Notes: generated from the sequence alone by a model not told the origin. DNA of 29,816 bases from Candidatus Omnitrophota bacterium (GCA_028712045.1 JAQTRA010000001.1:1-29816), one strand, 5' to 3'. Shown: positions 1 through 8,308, numbered from the stretch's first letter. Numbers and translations are program-made.

Positions 1-1401
1 AAAGATTTAATTGCTCAAGTAAAAGTTGAGGGAGCGGGTTTTGTAAATTTTTATCTTGAGCCAGATTATTTTTACACTCAGTTAAATAATATCCTTACCC
101 GCGGTAAAGATGCTTTAAAGCTGGATGCCGGTAAAGGCAAGAAGGTTTTAATTGAGTTTGTCAGCGCCAATCCCACGGGGTCATTGTCTGTTGCCCATGC
201 CCGCCAGGCAGCAGTCGGGGATTGCCTGGGCAATATTCTGGAATTTTTGAACTTTGACCTTAAGCGGGAGTATTATCTTAATGATGAAGGCAACCAGATC
301 AATATTTTAGGCAGATCTGTAGAATTGCGCCGCCAGGAATTAGCCGGTAAGACAGTTGAATTTCCTGAAGATTATTATCAGGGTGATTATATTTATGATA
401 TTGCTAAAGAAGCGGATAAGCAGAAGATTGCCGATGCAGCCTTAGGTGATTTTGCTGCCGGTATTATTTTAAAGATAATTAAACAGGAGTTAATTGATTT
501 CGGGGTTAATTTTGATTGCTGGTATTCACAAAAAGAATTGGCTAAAAGCGGTAAAATAGAAAAAGCTTTTGCTAAGTTAAAAGAAAAAGGATTTTTGTAT
601 GATCAGGATGGGGCGCTTTGGTTTAAGTCTACTGTTTTTGGCGATGATAAAGACAGGGTGATTATTAAAACTGACGGCAGCCAGACTTATCTGGCTCCGG
701 ATATTGCTTATCACGAAGACAAATTTACTCGCGGGTTTAGCTGGCTGATTAATCTTTGGGGCCCGGATCATCATGGATATATTAATCGGATTAAAGCGGC
801 AATCCAGGCCTTTGGACATTCTTCGGATAGTCTATCCGTGATCATTGTCCAATTAGCAACTATTTTCCGTAATGGGCAACCTATCCAAATGTCTACGCGG
901 CGCGGGCAATATATAACTTTACGTGAAGTTTTAGATGAAGTAGGCTCAGATGCTGCCCGATTCTTCTTTTTAATGCGGCGTACCTCCAGCCATCTGGATT
1001 TTGACCTGGAAGTGGCTAAAAAACAAAGCTCGGAGAATCCGGTATATTACGTGCAATACGCGCATGCGCGAATTTGTAGCATATTGCGCAGCAGCCCTGT
1101 TCAAATCAATGGTAACCTGGACCTTTCTGTGCTCAAAGAGAAAGAAGAGCTGAACCTGATTAAGAAGATGCTGGAGTTTAAAACAGTACTGAATATATGT
1201 TTAATTACCTGTGACCCATATATGCTTACGGTTTATCTTCAGGAATTATCTGAAAGTTTCCATAAGTTTTATGATTTGCACCGCGTTTTGGGCCAAACTG
1301 ATGCGCTGACCAGCGCCAGGCTCGCTTTAATTAAAGGCACTAAGATTGTCTTATCCAGCGGCTTAGAGTTGTTAGGCGTAAGCCAGCCTGAAAGTATGTA
1401 A
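1..1401 (+). CDS. argS: Arginyl-tRNA synthetase, 5' end cut by window
   Basis: Charges tRNA-Arg with arginine in the cytoplasm (class I aminoacyl-tRNA synthetase). The frame is open from base 1; 466 codons are visible against a usual length of about 550-570, so roughly 90 N-terminal residues lie outside the window. The HIGH region is seen at about codons 55-68 as SANPTGSLSVAHAR, with VAHA in place of the textbook HIGH. The degenerate KMSKS loop appears as QMSTRRG, followed by the family stretch DAARFFFLMR and SSENPVYYVQYAHARI. The DALR-type anticodon-binding domain fills the C-terminus. The ATG at 184 is internal to the HIGH motif and is not the start. The stop TAA is followed at once by the recJ ATG, so the two are probably cotranscribed. 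The motifs leave little doubt about the family. Confidence 0.97.
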   Translation, partial: KDLIAQVKVEGAGFVNFYLEPDYFYTQLNNILTRGKDALKLDAGKGKKVLIEFVSANPTGSLSVAHARQAAVGDCLGNILEFLNFDLKREYYLNDEGNQINILGRSVELRRQELAGKTVEFPEDYYQGDYIYDIAKEADKQKIADAALGDFAAGIILKIIKQELIDFGVNFDCWYSQKELAKSGKIEKAFAKLKEKGFLYDQDGALWFKSTVFGDDKDRVIIKTDGSQTYLAPDIAYHEDKFTRGFSWLINLWGPDHHGYINRIKAAIQAFGHSSDSLSVIIVQLATIFRNGQPIQMSTRRGQYITLREVLDEVGSDAARFFFLMRRTSSHLDFDLEVAKKQSSENPVYYVQYAHARICSILRSSPVQINGNLDLSVLKEKEELNLIKKMLEFKTVLNICLITCDPYMLTVYLQELSESFHKFYDLHRVLGQTDALTSARLALIKGTKIVLSSGLELLGVSQPESM

Positions 1402-3090
1402 ATGTCCAGTCACAAAATCTTAAGAGTAGCAACTGCGCATACCCATCTTCAAAATCAATTATCCAAAGAATTAGGTATTTCCAAAGTCCTGGCCCAGGTT
1501 TTAGCTAACCGCAAAATTAATTCGCCACAAGAGGCAGAAAAATTCCTTAAAGCCGGTATTAATGATTTATTCAGCCCGCATTTATTTTCCGATATGCCTA
1601 AAGCAGTTGCTTTAGTTAAAAAAGCCAAAGAAAATAAAGAAAAAGTAATGATTTTCGGCGATTACGATGTTGATGGTATTACCAGCACGGTTTTAGTTAA
1701 AAATACGCTTCTGGCCTTAGGCCTGGATGTCTTACATCACATTCCCCACCGGATTACCGAAGGTTATGGCTTAAATGAAGAAATAGTTAAATTTGCCCAA
1801 GAGAATAAAGTAAAGCTTATGGTTACTGCTGATTGCGGGACAGCTAATCATCAGGAAGTCCAGGGCTTGCGAGGCGCAAATATTGATGTAATTATTACTG
1901 ACCATCATGAATCGCAGGATTTAAATCTACCCGCCGCCTCAAGTATAATTAACCCTAAAGTTAAGCATTCCAGTTATCCTTACCGGGAATTAGCCGGAGT
2001 GGGAGTGGCTTATAAATTTTGCCAGGCGATCAGCGATGCTTTGCTAAGCGAAGACCTGGATTTAGTGGCTTTAGGCACGATTGCTGACAGTGTGCCGTTA
2101 AACGGCGAGAATCGGATTATTGCCCGGGAAGGATTGTTGCGTTTACCGGAAACCAAAAGAGAAGGCTTGCGCGCCATCATTGAGAATGCGGGGATTAAAA
2201 ATAAAAAATTCAATGCTACTTATGTTTCTTTTATTATTGCTCCGCGCTTAAATGCTTCCGGCAGGATGGCGAGTGCGGAATTATCATTGAAATTATTAAT
2301 GAGCCAGAATGCTTTGGAGGCGCAGGAGCTGGCCAGCCAGCTGGATCAATTTAACCGCCAGCGCCAGAAAATTGAAGCTAAGATTTTAGAAGAAGCCGAA
2401 GAGATGATTAACCGCGAAATGAATTTTAAGGAACAAAAAATTATTGTGATCGCCAAAGATGACTGGCATCAGGGTGTTTTGGGAATTGTCGCTTCTAAGC
2501 TGGCGGATAGGTTTTACCGGCCGGCAATTGTAATTTCGCTAAATGATAAATTGTGTAAAGGCTCAGCGCGTTCAATTGAAAATTTCCATCTTTTTGATGC
2601 TTTGGTTGATTGCAAGGAGTTTTTAAATAGTTTTGGCGGGCATGCCCATGCCGCGGGGTTACTGATTACCAGGGATAATATTGATGAATTCAGGAAGAGT
2701 ATTAATAAATTAGCCCATGAGCGTTTGGACCTTAAAGATCTGCTTCCGAGTATGGATATTGATGCAGAGTTAATGTTTTCTGATTTGAATGAATCAATGG
2801 TCAGGGAATTGGAAACTTTGGAGCCATTTGGCATGGGTAACCCTGAGCCGGTATTTTATACGCGGGCACTTAAGTTAAAGGGCCAGGTGCAAAGTTTAAG
2901 CCGGGAGACTTTAAAATTCTGGGCAACTGACGGGATAACTACTTGTCAGGTGATTGGTTTTGGGATGAGCAGTTTATTAAACAGCCTGATGCAGGCAGAA
3001 TCATTTGACCTGGTTTATACGCCGCGCATAGACAGCTGGCGGCAGGAAGAATCCATGATTCTTGAGGCTAAAGATATATTTTTTAAGTAG
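1402..3090 (+). CDS. recJ: Single-stranded-DNA-specific exonuclease RecJ
   Basis: A 5'-3' single-strand exonuclease of recombination and mismatch repair, 562 aa, close to the usual bacterial length. The DHH phosphoesterase core shows the metal-binding motifs GDYDVDG (about residue 80), TADCG, TDHHE and the later LGTIADSVPL block. The DHHA1 domain carries VLGIVASKLADRF and the GGHAHAAG motif, and a C-terminal OB-type domain follows. The start ATG directly abuts the argS stop with no obvious Shine-Dalgarno, suggesting translational coupling. It ends 5 bp before the stop of the convergent rpmB gene, with no visible terminator between them. Confidence 0.97.
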   Translation: MSSHKILRVATAHTHLQNQLSKELGISKVLAQVLANRKINSPQEAEKFLKAGINDLFSPHLFSDMPKAVALVKKAKENKEKVMIFGDYDVDGITSTVLVKNTLLALGLDVLHHIPHRITEGYGLNEEIVKFAQENKVKLMVTADCGTANHQEVQGLRGANIDVIITDHHESQDLNLPAASSIINPKVKHSSYPYRELAGVGVAYKFCQAISDALLSEDLDLVALGTIADSVPLNGENRIIAREGLLRLPETKREGLRAIIENAGIKNKKFNATYVSFIIAPRLNASGRMASAELSLKLLMSQNALEAQELASQLDQFNRQRQKIEAKILEEAEEMINREMNFKEQKIIVIAKDDWHQGVLGIVASKLADRFYRPAIVISLNDKLCKGSARSIENFHLFDALVDCKEFLNSFGGHAHAAGLLITRDNIDEFRKSINKLAHERLDLKDLLPSMDIDAELMFSDLNESMVRELETLEPFGMGNPEPVFYTRALKLKGQVQSLSRETLKFWATDGITTCQVIGFGMSSLLNSLMQAESFDLVYTPRIDSWRQEESMILEAKDIFFK

Positions 3091-3095
3091 TTTGT

Positions 3096-3350
3096 TTAGG
3101 CCGGAGTATATTTAGGCCGGGGAACTGCTTTTTTGAAATCGCCTTTTTTGATGCATTTGGCGCAAATAAAGGCCCGGGTAGATTCACCTTTAACCATGAT
3201 GCGAACTTTTTGAAGATTTGGCAGAAATTTACGCTTAGACCAGCGGGCGATCTTGGAACCAGTTCCACCCTTGGATTTATATTGGCCTTTTCTGGCGATT
3301 ACTTTTCCGGTAAGTGCACCTTTTTTACAGATTACGCATTTTTTAAGCAT
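3096..3350 (-). CDS. rpmB: Large ribosomal subunit protein bL28, zinc-binding form
   Basis: Component of the 50S subunit, 84 aa, transcribed alone on the minus strand. The basic core KFLPNLQKVRIMV is the bL28 signature. Two CxxC pairs (CVIC near the N-terminus and CAKC at about residue 63) mark the zinc-binding (C+) version of the protein. A strong Shine-Dalgarno (AAAGGAG on the minus strand) precedes the ATG. A near-consensus promoter lies about 40 bp upstream. The gene faces recJ head-on with a 5-bp gap. Residues and length fit the family throughout. Confidence 0.96.
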   Translation of the reverse strand: MLKKCVICKKGALTGKVIARKGQYKSKGGTGSKIARWSKRKFLPNLQKVRIMVKGESTRAFICAKCIKKGDFKKAVPRPKYTPA

Positions 3351-3389
3351 TTTTAGGACTCCTTTTAGGTTTATTTGCTAAGTTTATTA

Positions 3390-3417
3390 AGTATACTTGA
3401 AATTACGGTATTGTCAA
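3390..3417 (-). promoter_or_regulatory. Sigma70-type promoter of rpmB
   Basis: On the minus strand there is TTGACA (3412-3417), a 16-nt spacer and TATACT (3390-3395). Transcription would start near 3383, giving a leader of about 33 nt that contains the Shine-Dalgarno. Confidence 0.8.
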
Positions 3418-3429
3418 TATAGAATATAC

Positions 3430-3496
3430 GCGGGTCCTGCCGATGACTGTTTCTCGGCCGCCTGAAGCGGCCTCGAATCCAGTCATCGTCACCCGC
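3430..3496. repeat. Long GC-rich imperfect hairpin
   Basis: A 67-nt inverted repeat with nested stems. 3430-3435 pairs with 3491-3496 (6 bp), 3441-3449 with 3480-3488 (9 bp), 3451-3453 with 3475-3477 (3 bp), and 3456-3461 with 3467-3472 (6 bp) around a 5-nt CTGAA loop. No T-run follows, so it is not a standard terminator. It lies upstream of both the rpmB promoter and the divergent HTH-like gene and is more GC-rich than its surroundings. It could be a REP- or MITE-like palindromic element, a structured leader or a small RNA; the sequence alone does not decide. Confidence 0.75.
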
Positions 3497-3506
3497 TATT
3501 AATAGC
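3495..3506. promoter_or_regulatory. Perfect 12-bp palindrome, candidate operator
   Basis: GCTATTAATAGC is its own reverse complement. It overlaps the outer base of the adjacent long hairpin and lies 19 bp upstream of the start of the small HTH-like gene. A dimeric regulator, possibly that gene's own product, could bind it. That role is inferred. Confidence 0.4.
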
Positions 3507-3525
3507 ATAACTATTTATTTTTACT

Positions 3526-3762
3526 ATGAATCCTGAAATAAAACGAGATTTAGGAGAGCAGCCGTTGGCTAAAATCATGGCTGAACATGGATTTAAGCCG
3601 CATGATTTAGTAGCTAGTTCCACTGAGCAGATTACGCATAAAATGGTCAGCCGCGCAGTTAAAGGCAGGCGTTTGAACCTAAAAATCCAATACCGGCTGC
3701 TGAATGCTTTGAATAAAGCAGCGAATAAGCAGTACGCGTTAAAAGAACTTTTTAATTATTAG
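3526..3762 (+). CDS. Small helix-turn-helix-like conserved hypothetical protein
   Basis: Codes for 78 aa with no signal peptide or membrane segment. The protein is basic and predicted mostly helical. Its central part (HDLVASSTEQITHKMVSR, then AVKGRRLNLKIQ) has the look of a compact lambda-repressor-like HTH: a short helix, a turn, a recognition-like helix and an RR-rich tail. I recall similar short proteins from uncultivated PVC-type genomes but know no function for them. No Shine-Dalgarno is visible before the ATG. Its position beside the long hairpin and the palindrome suggests DNA-binding autoregulation, which is inference. It ends 51 bp before the autotransporter gene. Confidence 0.65.
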   Translation: MNPEIKRDLGEQPLAKIMAEHGFKPHDLVASSTEQITHKMVSRAVKGRRLNLKIQYRLLNALNKAANKQYALKELFNY

Positions 3763-3779
3763 AATCATCCCCATTTTTC

Positions 3780-3807
3780 TTGACTTTCCCCGTCAAAAGC
3801 CTAATAT
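3780..3807 (+). promoter_or_regulatory. Promoter of the autotransporter gene, giving a leaderless start
   Basis: TTGACT (3780-3785), a 16-nt spacer and TAATAT (3802-3807). The expected +1 falls on or next to the ATG at 3814, and an in-frame TAA at 3802 excludes an earlier start codon. A short inverted repeat, TTGAC/GTCAA, overlaps the -35. Confidence 0.5.
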
Positions 3808-3813
3808 AAGTTA

Positions 3814-6810
3814 ATGCCACATATAAAATATTTTCAATTCCCCGTATTCGCATTTGTATTCTTATTATCTTGTTCTTCCCCGCAGAATATAGCTTTAGCT
3901 GAAACATATGCCCAGGCAGTAACTAATGTCCAGGCAAATATTGATAATAATATTAATTTTATCCCCTTAGCCAGCTCGATTATTAGCATACAGGGAAATC
4001 CCAGCACGGAGAATTCCGCTTTTGGCCTGCAATATGAATCTTATAATGGCACGCAATACCTGATTACCCGGACATTTACTAAATCTAAGTATTATTATGG
4101 CGGTGGCGCTCTTACCGGCGTGGGTGATTATACGACTACCGGAGCCGCTGCTACGGATGCTTCCTGGGTGACCACTGGTAATGACGCTACGAAATTTCTG
4201 GTTGATAACGGCGTAACTCCAGATAATGTCGTAGACTTGCTGGAGCGGGGCCTGGGGATGAATAATAATGCTTCGCATAATATGATTATCGAGTACGCGG
4301 TTCTGCCGAATAATGATAATTTAATGCGTCCCACCCGACAGCCCGATATAAAAAATTATTCCACGACTTCTTCAGATTACGCTTTTAACGATCCTTTTGT
4401 TACCAGCCGGCCTGAAGATATGGACGTTACAATCAATGGATACTTAAATACCTATTTAAATAATTGGCAGAAAGACGCCTTAGGCACTCTTGATGGATCC
4501 GGGAATCCTACCTGGCATGATGTGCGGCCGCAGGCTGGACATGAAGGCTGGACCAGGTTTCCTTGGACGGAACTGGGTTATACTTATTTTTGGGATAGCG
4601 GTGGCACAACCTTAGCCGATGTGCAGGGGATGAGTGAGTTTATTATCCTTGGGAACACCAAGGTAAAAATTCTGGGTATTTATTCTCCGCAATCTTATAT
4701 TTATACTAGAAATAAAAACGGAGCGTTTAGCTCAGATACCGATGCTCAATACGGAAATGGTTTCGGAAGTTTTAATGTTACCAATAACTGCGATACTATT
4801 TGGGCGGGAAACGCTTTTCAAAAACGCGCCAGCACTGATCCGGCTAATCCAAATCAGATAGTTATAGCTTCTACAGCTACTATTTCAGCTGGCCAGGGAA
4901 TTTTAGTCTGGTCGCCAAATTATACGATTACTAACTACGGCACAATCAGTGGAACAACTTTTAACAAATTATATTATGATGCTTGGAATACCGGGATGAG
5001 TAGCACGAATGATATCGCGCTGCTTTTTAAAGGCGATACGAGTTTTGGCGATCCAGGTGGAAAGAATATAATTATCAATTCCGGGACTATTTCCAGCCCG
5101 GGGACGGCGATAGAAATTGACGCCGGAGATAGCCAGATAACCAATACCGGGACAATTTCCGGGGATTCATATGGCATACGTTTAAAGAGCGGTACCAACA
5201 GTATTACTAACTCCGGGACAATTAAAACGGCTGTTGGCGGCACAGCCATAAGAATTGAATCTGGGACTACTTCTATCAATAGTACTCAAGATATTTGGGG
5301 CCATGTAACTCTAGTCTCTGATCCTACGGTAGTTTTTGATATCGGTAACAGCACTTTAACCATAAGCAATAGCAGTAAAGGAATTTATCAGCAATATTCC
5401 GACACTACTTTAAAAATAACCGCTAATTCTGCTACGGATTTTGGGAAAATTGATGCTAATGGCAATATTGCCAATAATGCCGAAGTGGCTTCGGATAGCA
5501 ATCTTTCGGTCAGGATAGGTGGCTATATTCCCAATTCTACGGTTTTAAGCGATGTAATCAGCGCCGTGAGTTCAGGCGTATATGTGCCCGATACGATTAC
5601 AAGCACCAGCCCAATTTTTACTTTTGCAGGTTCAAATGGGCAAATTTCCGGTGTAGGCGGCAGCTATCTTGATCTTACCGCTACTCGTGCAAATTCCTAT
5701 AATAGTTTTGCCACTAACTCTAATACCAGCGCAACAGGTATTGTTTTAAATACATTGGCAAATAATGGAGTAAGCGGGGATATGGCGGTGGTGTTAGGAG
5801 CGTTGGATTCACTTACTTCCGGCGGGCAAATTGACTCGGCGCTTAGCGCTCTTGCTCCGAATACAGGCAATAGTTCTCCGCAGGTAAATTATGAAACGCA
5901 AAGTAGTTTTATCAATACCGCGGTTGACCATATTAATACTGTTTTTGGAGTAGTCGGCGCAGTTATTCCTCCGGGAGCGCTTGATCCGGCAGTCTGGGCG
6001 CAAACTTTTGATACTTATATACATCAGAACCCGAGGGGCACAAGTAATGGCTATAACGCCAATATCTGGGGAATTATCGGAGGTTACGACACACAGGTTA
6101 GCCCAAATCTTGCTTTTGGTGTAAGCGCCGGTTATGCCCGCGATGAAATCCGCAGTAAAGATTTTAGTGCTCGCACGCAAATTGATAGTTATCAGCTTGG
6201 CGTTTACGGAAGTTTTACGAGATTGGCGTATTATTTAGATAGCGTTCTTTCATTTGCTTACAATCAATATGACGCGTCGCGTAAAATTAATTTTGCAGGG
6301 CTAGAGCGTACGCCTACAAGTAATTATGGAGGCCAGCAATATAGCGCGTATTTTGAAGGCGGGTATAACTTTGATTATCATCAACTTAGGCTTACTCCGC
6401 TTGCCTCGATACAATATACGCGTTTAAATATTGATGGATATACTGAGAAGAATGCCGGTGCTGCGAATCTTGAAGTTGATCCTCAGGGATCTGATTTTTT
6501 GCAGTCAGGCCTGGGCGCAAAGATCGCTTACCGGATTGAAAAAAAAGATTTTAGTATTATACCAGATTTTCATTTTAAATGGCTCTATAGCCTTATCAAT
6601 GATAACCAGCAGGCAACCTCAACTTTTACCGGAGGGGGAGGTTCTTTTACGACCAGTGGATTTAATTTGCCTACTTCAAGCTATAATCTCGGGAGTAAAT
6701 GGACAATTTTAGCCAAAAACAATATTTCGGTTTCGCTTAACTATGATTATGAAGTTAAGCCGGATTTTTTCAGCCACTCTGGGTATATAAATGTTCGCCA
6801 TGAATTCTAA
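3814..6810 (+). CDS. Autotransporter (type Va) with beta-helix passenger
   Basis: A 998-aa surface or secreted protein. Residues 1-29 form a signal peptide ending ALA before ETYAQ. A passenger follows; at about 330-500 it has repeated short strands of the NTGTISG, NSGTIKT and NYGTISG type, the mark of a right-handed beta-helix. From about 725 to 998 there is an autotransporter beta-domain (WAQTFDTY, GGYDTQVSPNLAFGVSAGYA, alternating aromatic strands) that ends in Phe, as expected for BAM-dependent insertion. The passenger has no serine-protease or other catalytic motif that I recognise, so adhesion or surface coating is as far as one can go. LLSC at 17-20 vaguely resembles a lipobox, but the ALA cleavage site fits better. 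No Shine-Dalgarno precedes the ATG. The next gene follows after 42 bp without a terminator. Confidence 0.9.
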   Translation: MPHIKYFQFPVFAFVFLLSCSSPQNIALAETYAQAVTNVQANIDNNINFIPLASSIISIQGNPSTENSAFGLQYESYNGTQYLITRTFTKSKYYYGGGALTGVGDYTTTGAAATDASWVTTGNDATKFLVDNGVTPDNVVDLLERGLGMNNNASHNMIIEYAVLPNNDNLMRPTRQPDIKNYSTTSSDYAFNDPFVTSRPEDMDVTINGYLNTYLNNWQKDALGTLDGSGNPTWHDVRPQAGHEGWTRFPWTELGYTYFWDSGGTTLADVQGMSEFIILGNTKVKILGIYSPQSYIYTRNKNGAFSSDTDAQYGNGFGSFNVTNNCDTIWAGNAFQKRASTDPANPNQIVIASTATISAGQGILVWSPNYTITNYGTISGTTFNKLYYDAWNTGMSSTNDIALLFKGDTSFGDPGGKNIIINSGTISSPGTAIEIDAGDSQITNTGTISGDSYGIRLKSGTNSITNSGTIKTAVGGTAIRIESGTTSINSTQDIWGHVTLVSDPTVVFDIGNSTLTISNSSKGIYQQYSDTTLKITANSATDFGKIDANGNIANNAEVASDSNLSVRIGGYIPNSTVLSDVISAVSSGVYVPDTITSTSPIFTFAGSNGQISGVGGSYLDLTATRANSYNSFATNSNTSATGIVLNTLANNGVSGDMAVVLGALDSLTSGGQIDSALSALAPNTGNSSPQVNYETQSSFINTAVDHINTVFGVVGAVIPPGALDPAVWAQTFDTYIHQNPRGTSNGYNANIWGIIGGYDTQVSPNLAFGVSAGYARDEIRSKDFSARTQIDSYQLGVYGSFTRLAYYLDSVLSFAYNQYDASRKINFAGLERTPTSNYGGQQYSAYFEGGYNFDYHQLRLTPLASIQYTRLNIDGYTEKNAGAANLEVDPQGSDFLQSGLGAKIAYRIEKKDFSIIPDFHFKWLYSLINDNQQATSTFTGGGGSFTTSGFNLPTSSYNLGSKWTILAKNNISVSLNYDYEVKPDFFSHSGYINVRHEF

Positions 6811-6852
6811 AACAAATGTATTTTTAGGCAAAGCCATGGAAAGGGGGCTAAT

Positions 6853-7398
6853 ATGAAATTAAAGTCTAGCCGCATGGAAACATTGGTTGACGGGATTTTT
6901 GCGATTATTATGACGATCATGGTAGTCAGCTTAAGTGAGATATTTAGCTTTGCTAATCCGGTAAAAAATATTGATTTCTATAAATTTCTCTCGACGCTTA
7001 GCGAGGATTTCATTGCCTATATTCTGAGTTTTTTAATCTTAGGTATTTTGTGGTTTGAGCACCACTGGCAATTTCATTTTATAAAGTATATTGATCCGGT
7101 GCTGGTATTTATAAATATTCTCTGGCTGATGTTTCTTTGTTTGATACCTTTTTCTACCATGCTTCTGGGGAACCATCCAAGTTTCTTCGCTCCGGTTCTT
7201 CTTTTTGAGTTAAATATCTTAATTGTATTTTCGCTTTTATATATCCACTGGGGTTATGCTATCCACAAAGGCCGCCTGGTGGAAATAACTTTAAATAAAA
7301 AGTCATCGCTTAAGCATATGGGTACCTGTTTATTCCCGATAATGATTACGCTCTGTGCGATTATTTTGTCTTTTTTAAGTAATTTTCTGAAAAAGTAA
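6853..7398 (+). CDS. TMEM175-like (DUF1211) integral membrane protein, putative K+ channel
   Basis: 181 aa, about six hydrophobic segments, in the inner membrane. The N-terminal RMETLVDGIFAIIMTIMVV matches the R...SDGVFAI pore-lining signature of prokaryotic TMEM175 proteins, which form tetrameric potassium-permeable channels. FEHHW in the third segment is also typical of the family. The Shine-Dalgarno AAAGGGGG lies just upstream of the ATG. The gene follows the autotransporter by 42 bp and may be read through from its promoter. The family call is good; channel activity in this protein is inferred from homology. Confidence 0.82.
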   Translation: MKLKSSRMETLVDGIFAIIMTIMVVSLSEIFSFANPVKNIDFYKFLSTLSEDFIAYILSFLILGILWFEHHWQFHFIKYIDPVLVFINILWLMFLCLIPFSTMLLGNHPSFFAPVLLFELNILIVFSLLYIHWGYAIHKGRLVEITLNKKSSLKHMGTCLFPIMITLCAIILSFLSNFLKK

Positions 7399-7442
7399 AA
7401 TTGGGATCAGCCAGCAGAGTATTTTAAAGAATACTAAATTTC

Positions 7443-7469
7443 TTGCAATTTTGTAATTTGTGGTAAAAT
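7443..7469 (+). promoter_or_regulatory. Promoter of the surface-repeat gene (extended -10)
   Basis: TTGCAA (7443-7448) and TAAAAT (7464-7469), the latter preceded by TGG. The 15-nt spacer is short, but the extended -10 would compensate. The block GTAATTTGTGGTAAAAT resembles the two promoters at 8279-8308 and 9487-9516. Confidence 0.5.
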
Positions 7470-7509
7470 GAAGTAAAAGTTGTTGGCAAGTAAAGCAAAA
7501 GGAGGATAG

Positions 7510-8217
7510 ATGGTTAAGAAAATATTAGGTTTGTTTCTCGTCTTTTTTTGTCTGACTAGTTTAGTTTTTGCCGAAGGGGCCAAGCCAGTTCAGGTTGCGC
7601 TCTGGAGCCCGATTCAATTATTTTCCGAAGATGATTCGATCAAAGGCCTGAGGTTGAATTTACTTTATACTGATAATCTGGATGTCTCCGGGCTTACGCT
7701 TGGCTTGGGCTGGAACAGGACTAGCGGTGATATGAAAGGGGCTAGTTTCGGGATGGTTAATTGGGCTGATGGCTTAGCTTATGGTTTTAAAGCCGGTATT
7801 TTAAATTACACCGGTGAACGCTCAGTTGGTTTAGACCTTGGCCTGGTAAATAGCGGCCGAGGTGATACCACTGGCGCTCAGTTAGGTATAGTGAACTGGA
7901 ATGAGGGCTTTTTTCATGGTGATCAGACTGGTTTAGTTAATTATGTGAATGGTAGTTTTGTGGGTTGGCAGAACGGGTTGGTGAATATAACTAGAAAAGA
8001 TTTTTCAGGTTTCCAGCTGGGCATTGGTAACTATACCGGTGGTGTTATGACCGGTTTCCAGCTAGGTTTAATTAATTACGCCGCAGGAATGACTGGATTG
8101 CAGATCGGCCTTTTTAATGCTACTGAATCTCTGGGTGGCTTGCAGATTGGGCTGAGTAATTATAATGGTAATTCAGAGCCAATGGAATGGATGACCGTAG
8201 TTAACTGGTCGTTTTAA
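7510..8217 (+). CDS. Exported surface-repeat protein with GxxxGLxN repeats
   Basis: 235 aa, beginning with a signal peptide (MVKKILGLFLVFFCLTSLVFA). From about residue 76 there are ten units of the pattern G-x-x-x-G-[ILM]-x-N, for example GAQLGIVNW, GFQLGLINY and GLQIGLFNA, spaced about 16-20 residues apart. This is the repeat style of bacterial surface proteins that NCBI names after Leptospira LA_2272; that name is from memory. The chain ends in WSF, so a small beta-structure in or on the outer membrane is plausible. Function is unknown. The Shine-Dalgarno AAAGGAGG is ideal, and a promoter and a terminator frame the gene as a single-gene transcript. Confidence 0.78.
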   Translation: MVKKILGLFLVFFCLTSLVFAEGAKPVQVALWSPIQLFSEDDSIKGLRLNLLYTDNLDVSGLTLGLGWNRTSGDMKGASFGMVNWADGLAYGFKAGILNYTGERSVGLDLGLVNSGRGDTTGAQLGIVNWNEGFFHGDQTGLVNYVNGSFVGWQNGLVNITRKDFSGFQLGIGNYTGGVMTGFQLGLINYAAGMTGLQIGLFNATESLGGLQIGLSNYNGNSEPMEWMTVVNWSF

Positions 8218-8248
8218 ATAACGGTAATTTATCAGTAAGAGTTTACAC

Positions 8249-8277
8249 AGGGCTGGGATTAATTCCCAGCCCTTTTT
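8249..8277 (+). terminator. Rho-independent terminator after the surface-repeat gene
   Basis: A 10-bp perfect stem, AGGGCTGGGA (8249-8258) with TCCCAGCCCT (8264-8273), a 5-nt loop and then a T-run. Its core resembles the terminator at 9457-9485. Confidence 0.9.
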
Positions 8278-8278
8278 G

Positions 8279-8308
8279 TTTACAATAGCGTAATTGCAGT
8301 GGTATAAT
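8279..8308 (+). promoter_or_regulatory. Promoter of the methyltransferase gene (extended -10)
   Basis: TTTACA (8279-8284), an 18-nt spacer and TATAAT (8303-8308), with TGG before the -10. The final 17 bases of this promoter recur exactly at 9500-9516. Confidence 0.8.

Noticed and set aside
3861..3876. Lipobox-like LLSC in the autotransporter signal peptide
   Set aside because: The -2 residue is atypical and a good signal peptidase I site (ALA) follows at residue 29.
4900..5320. Repeated NTGTISG-type codons as a DNA tandem repeat
   Set aside because: The similarity is at protein level, from beta-helix rungs; spacing and bases vary too much for a DNA repeat.
6431..6712. 93-codon open frame in another plus-strand frame
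   Set aside because: It lies wholly inside the autotransporter beta-barrel coding region and shows no independent start signals.
7418..7435. Possible terminator after the TMEM175-like gene
   Set aside because: AGTATT/AATACT is a weak 6-bp AT-rich stem without a T-run.
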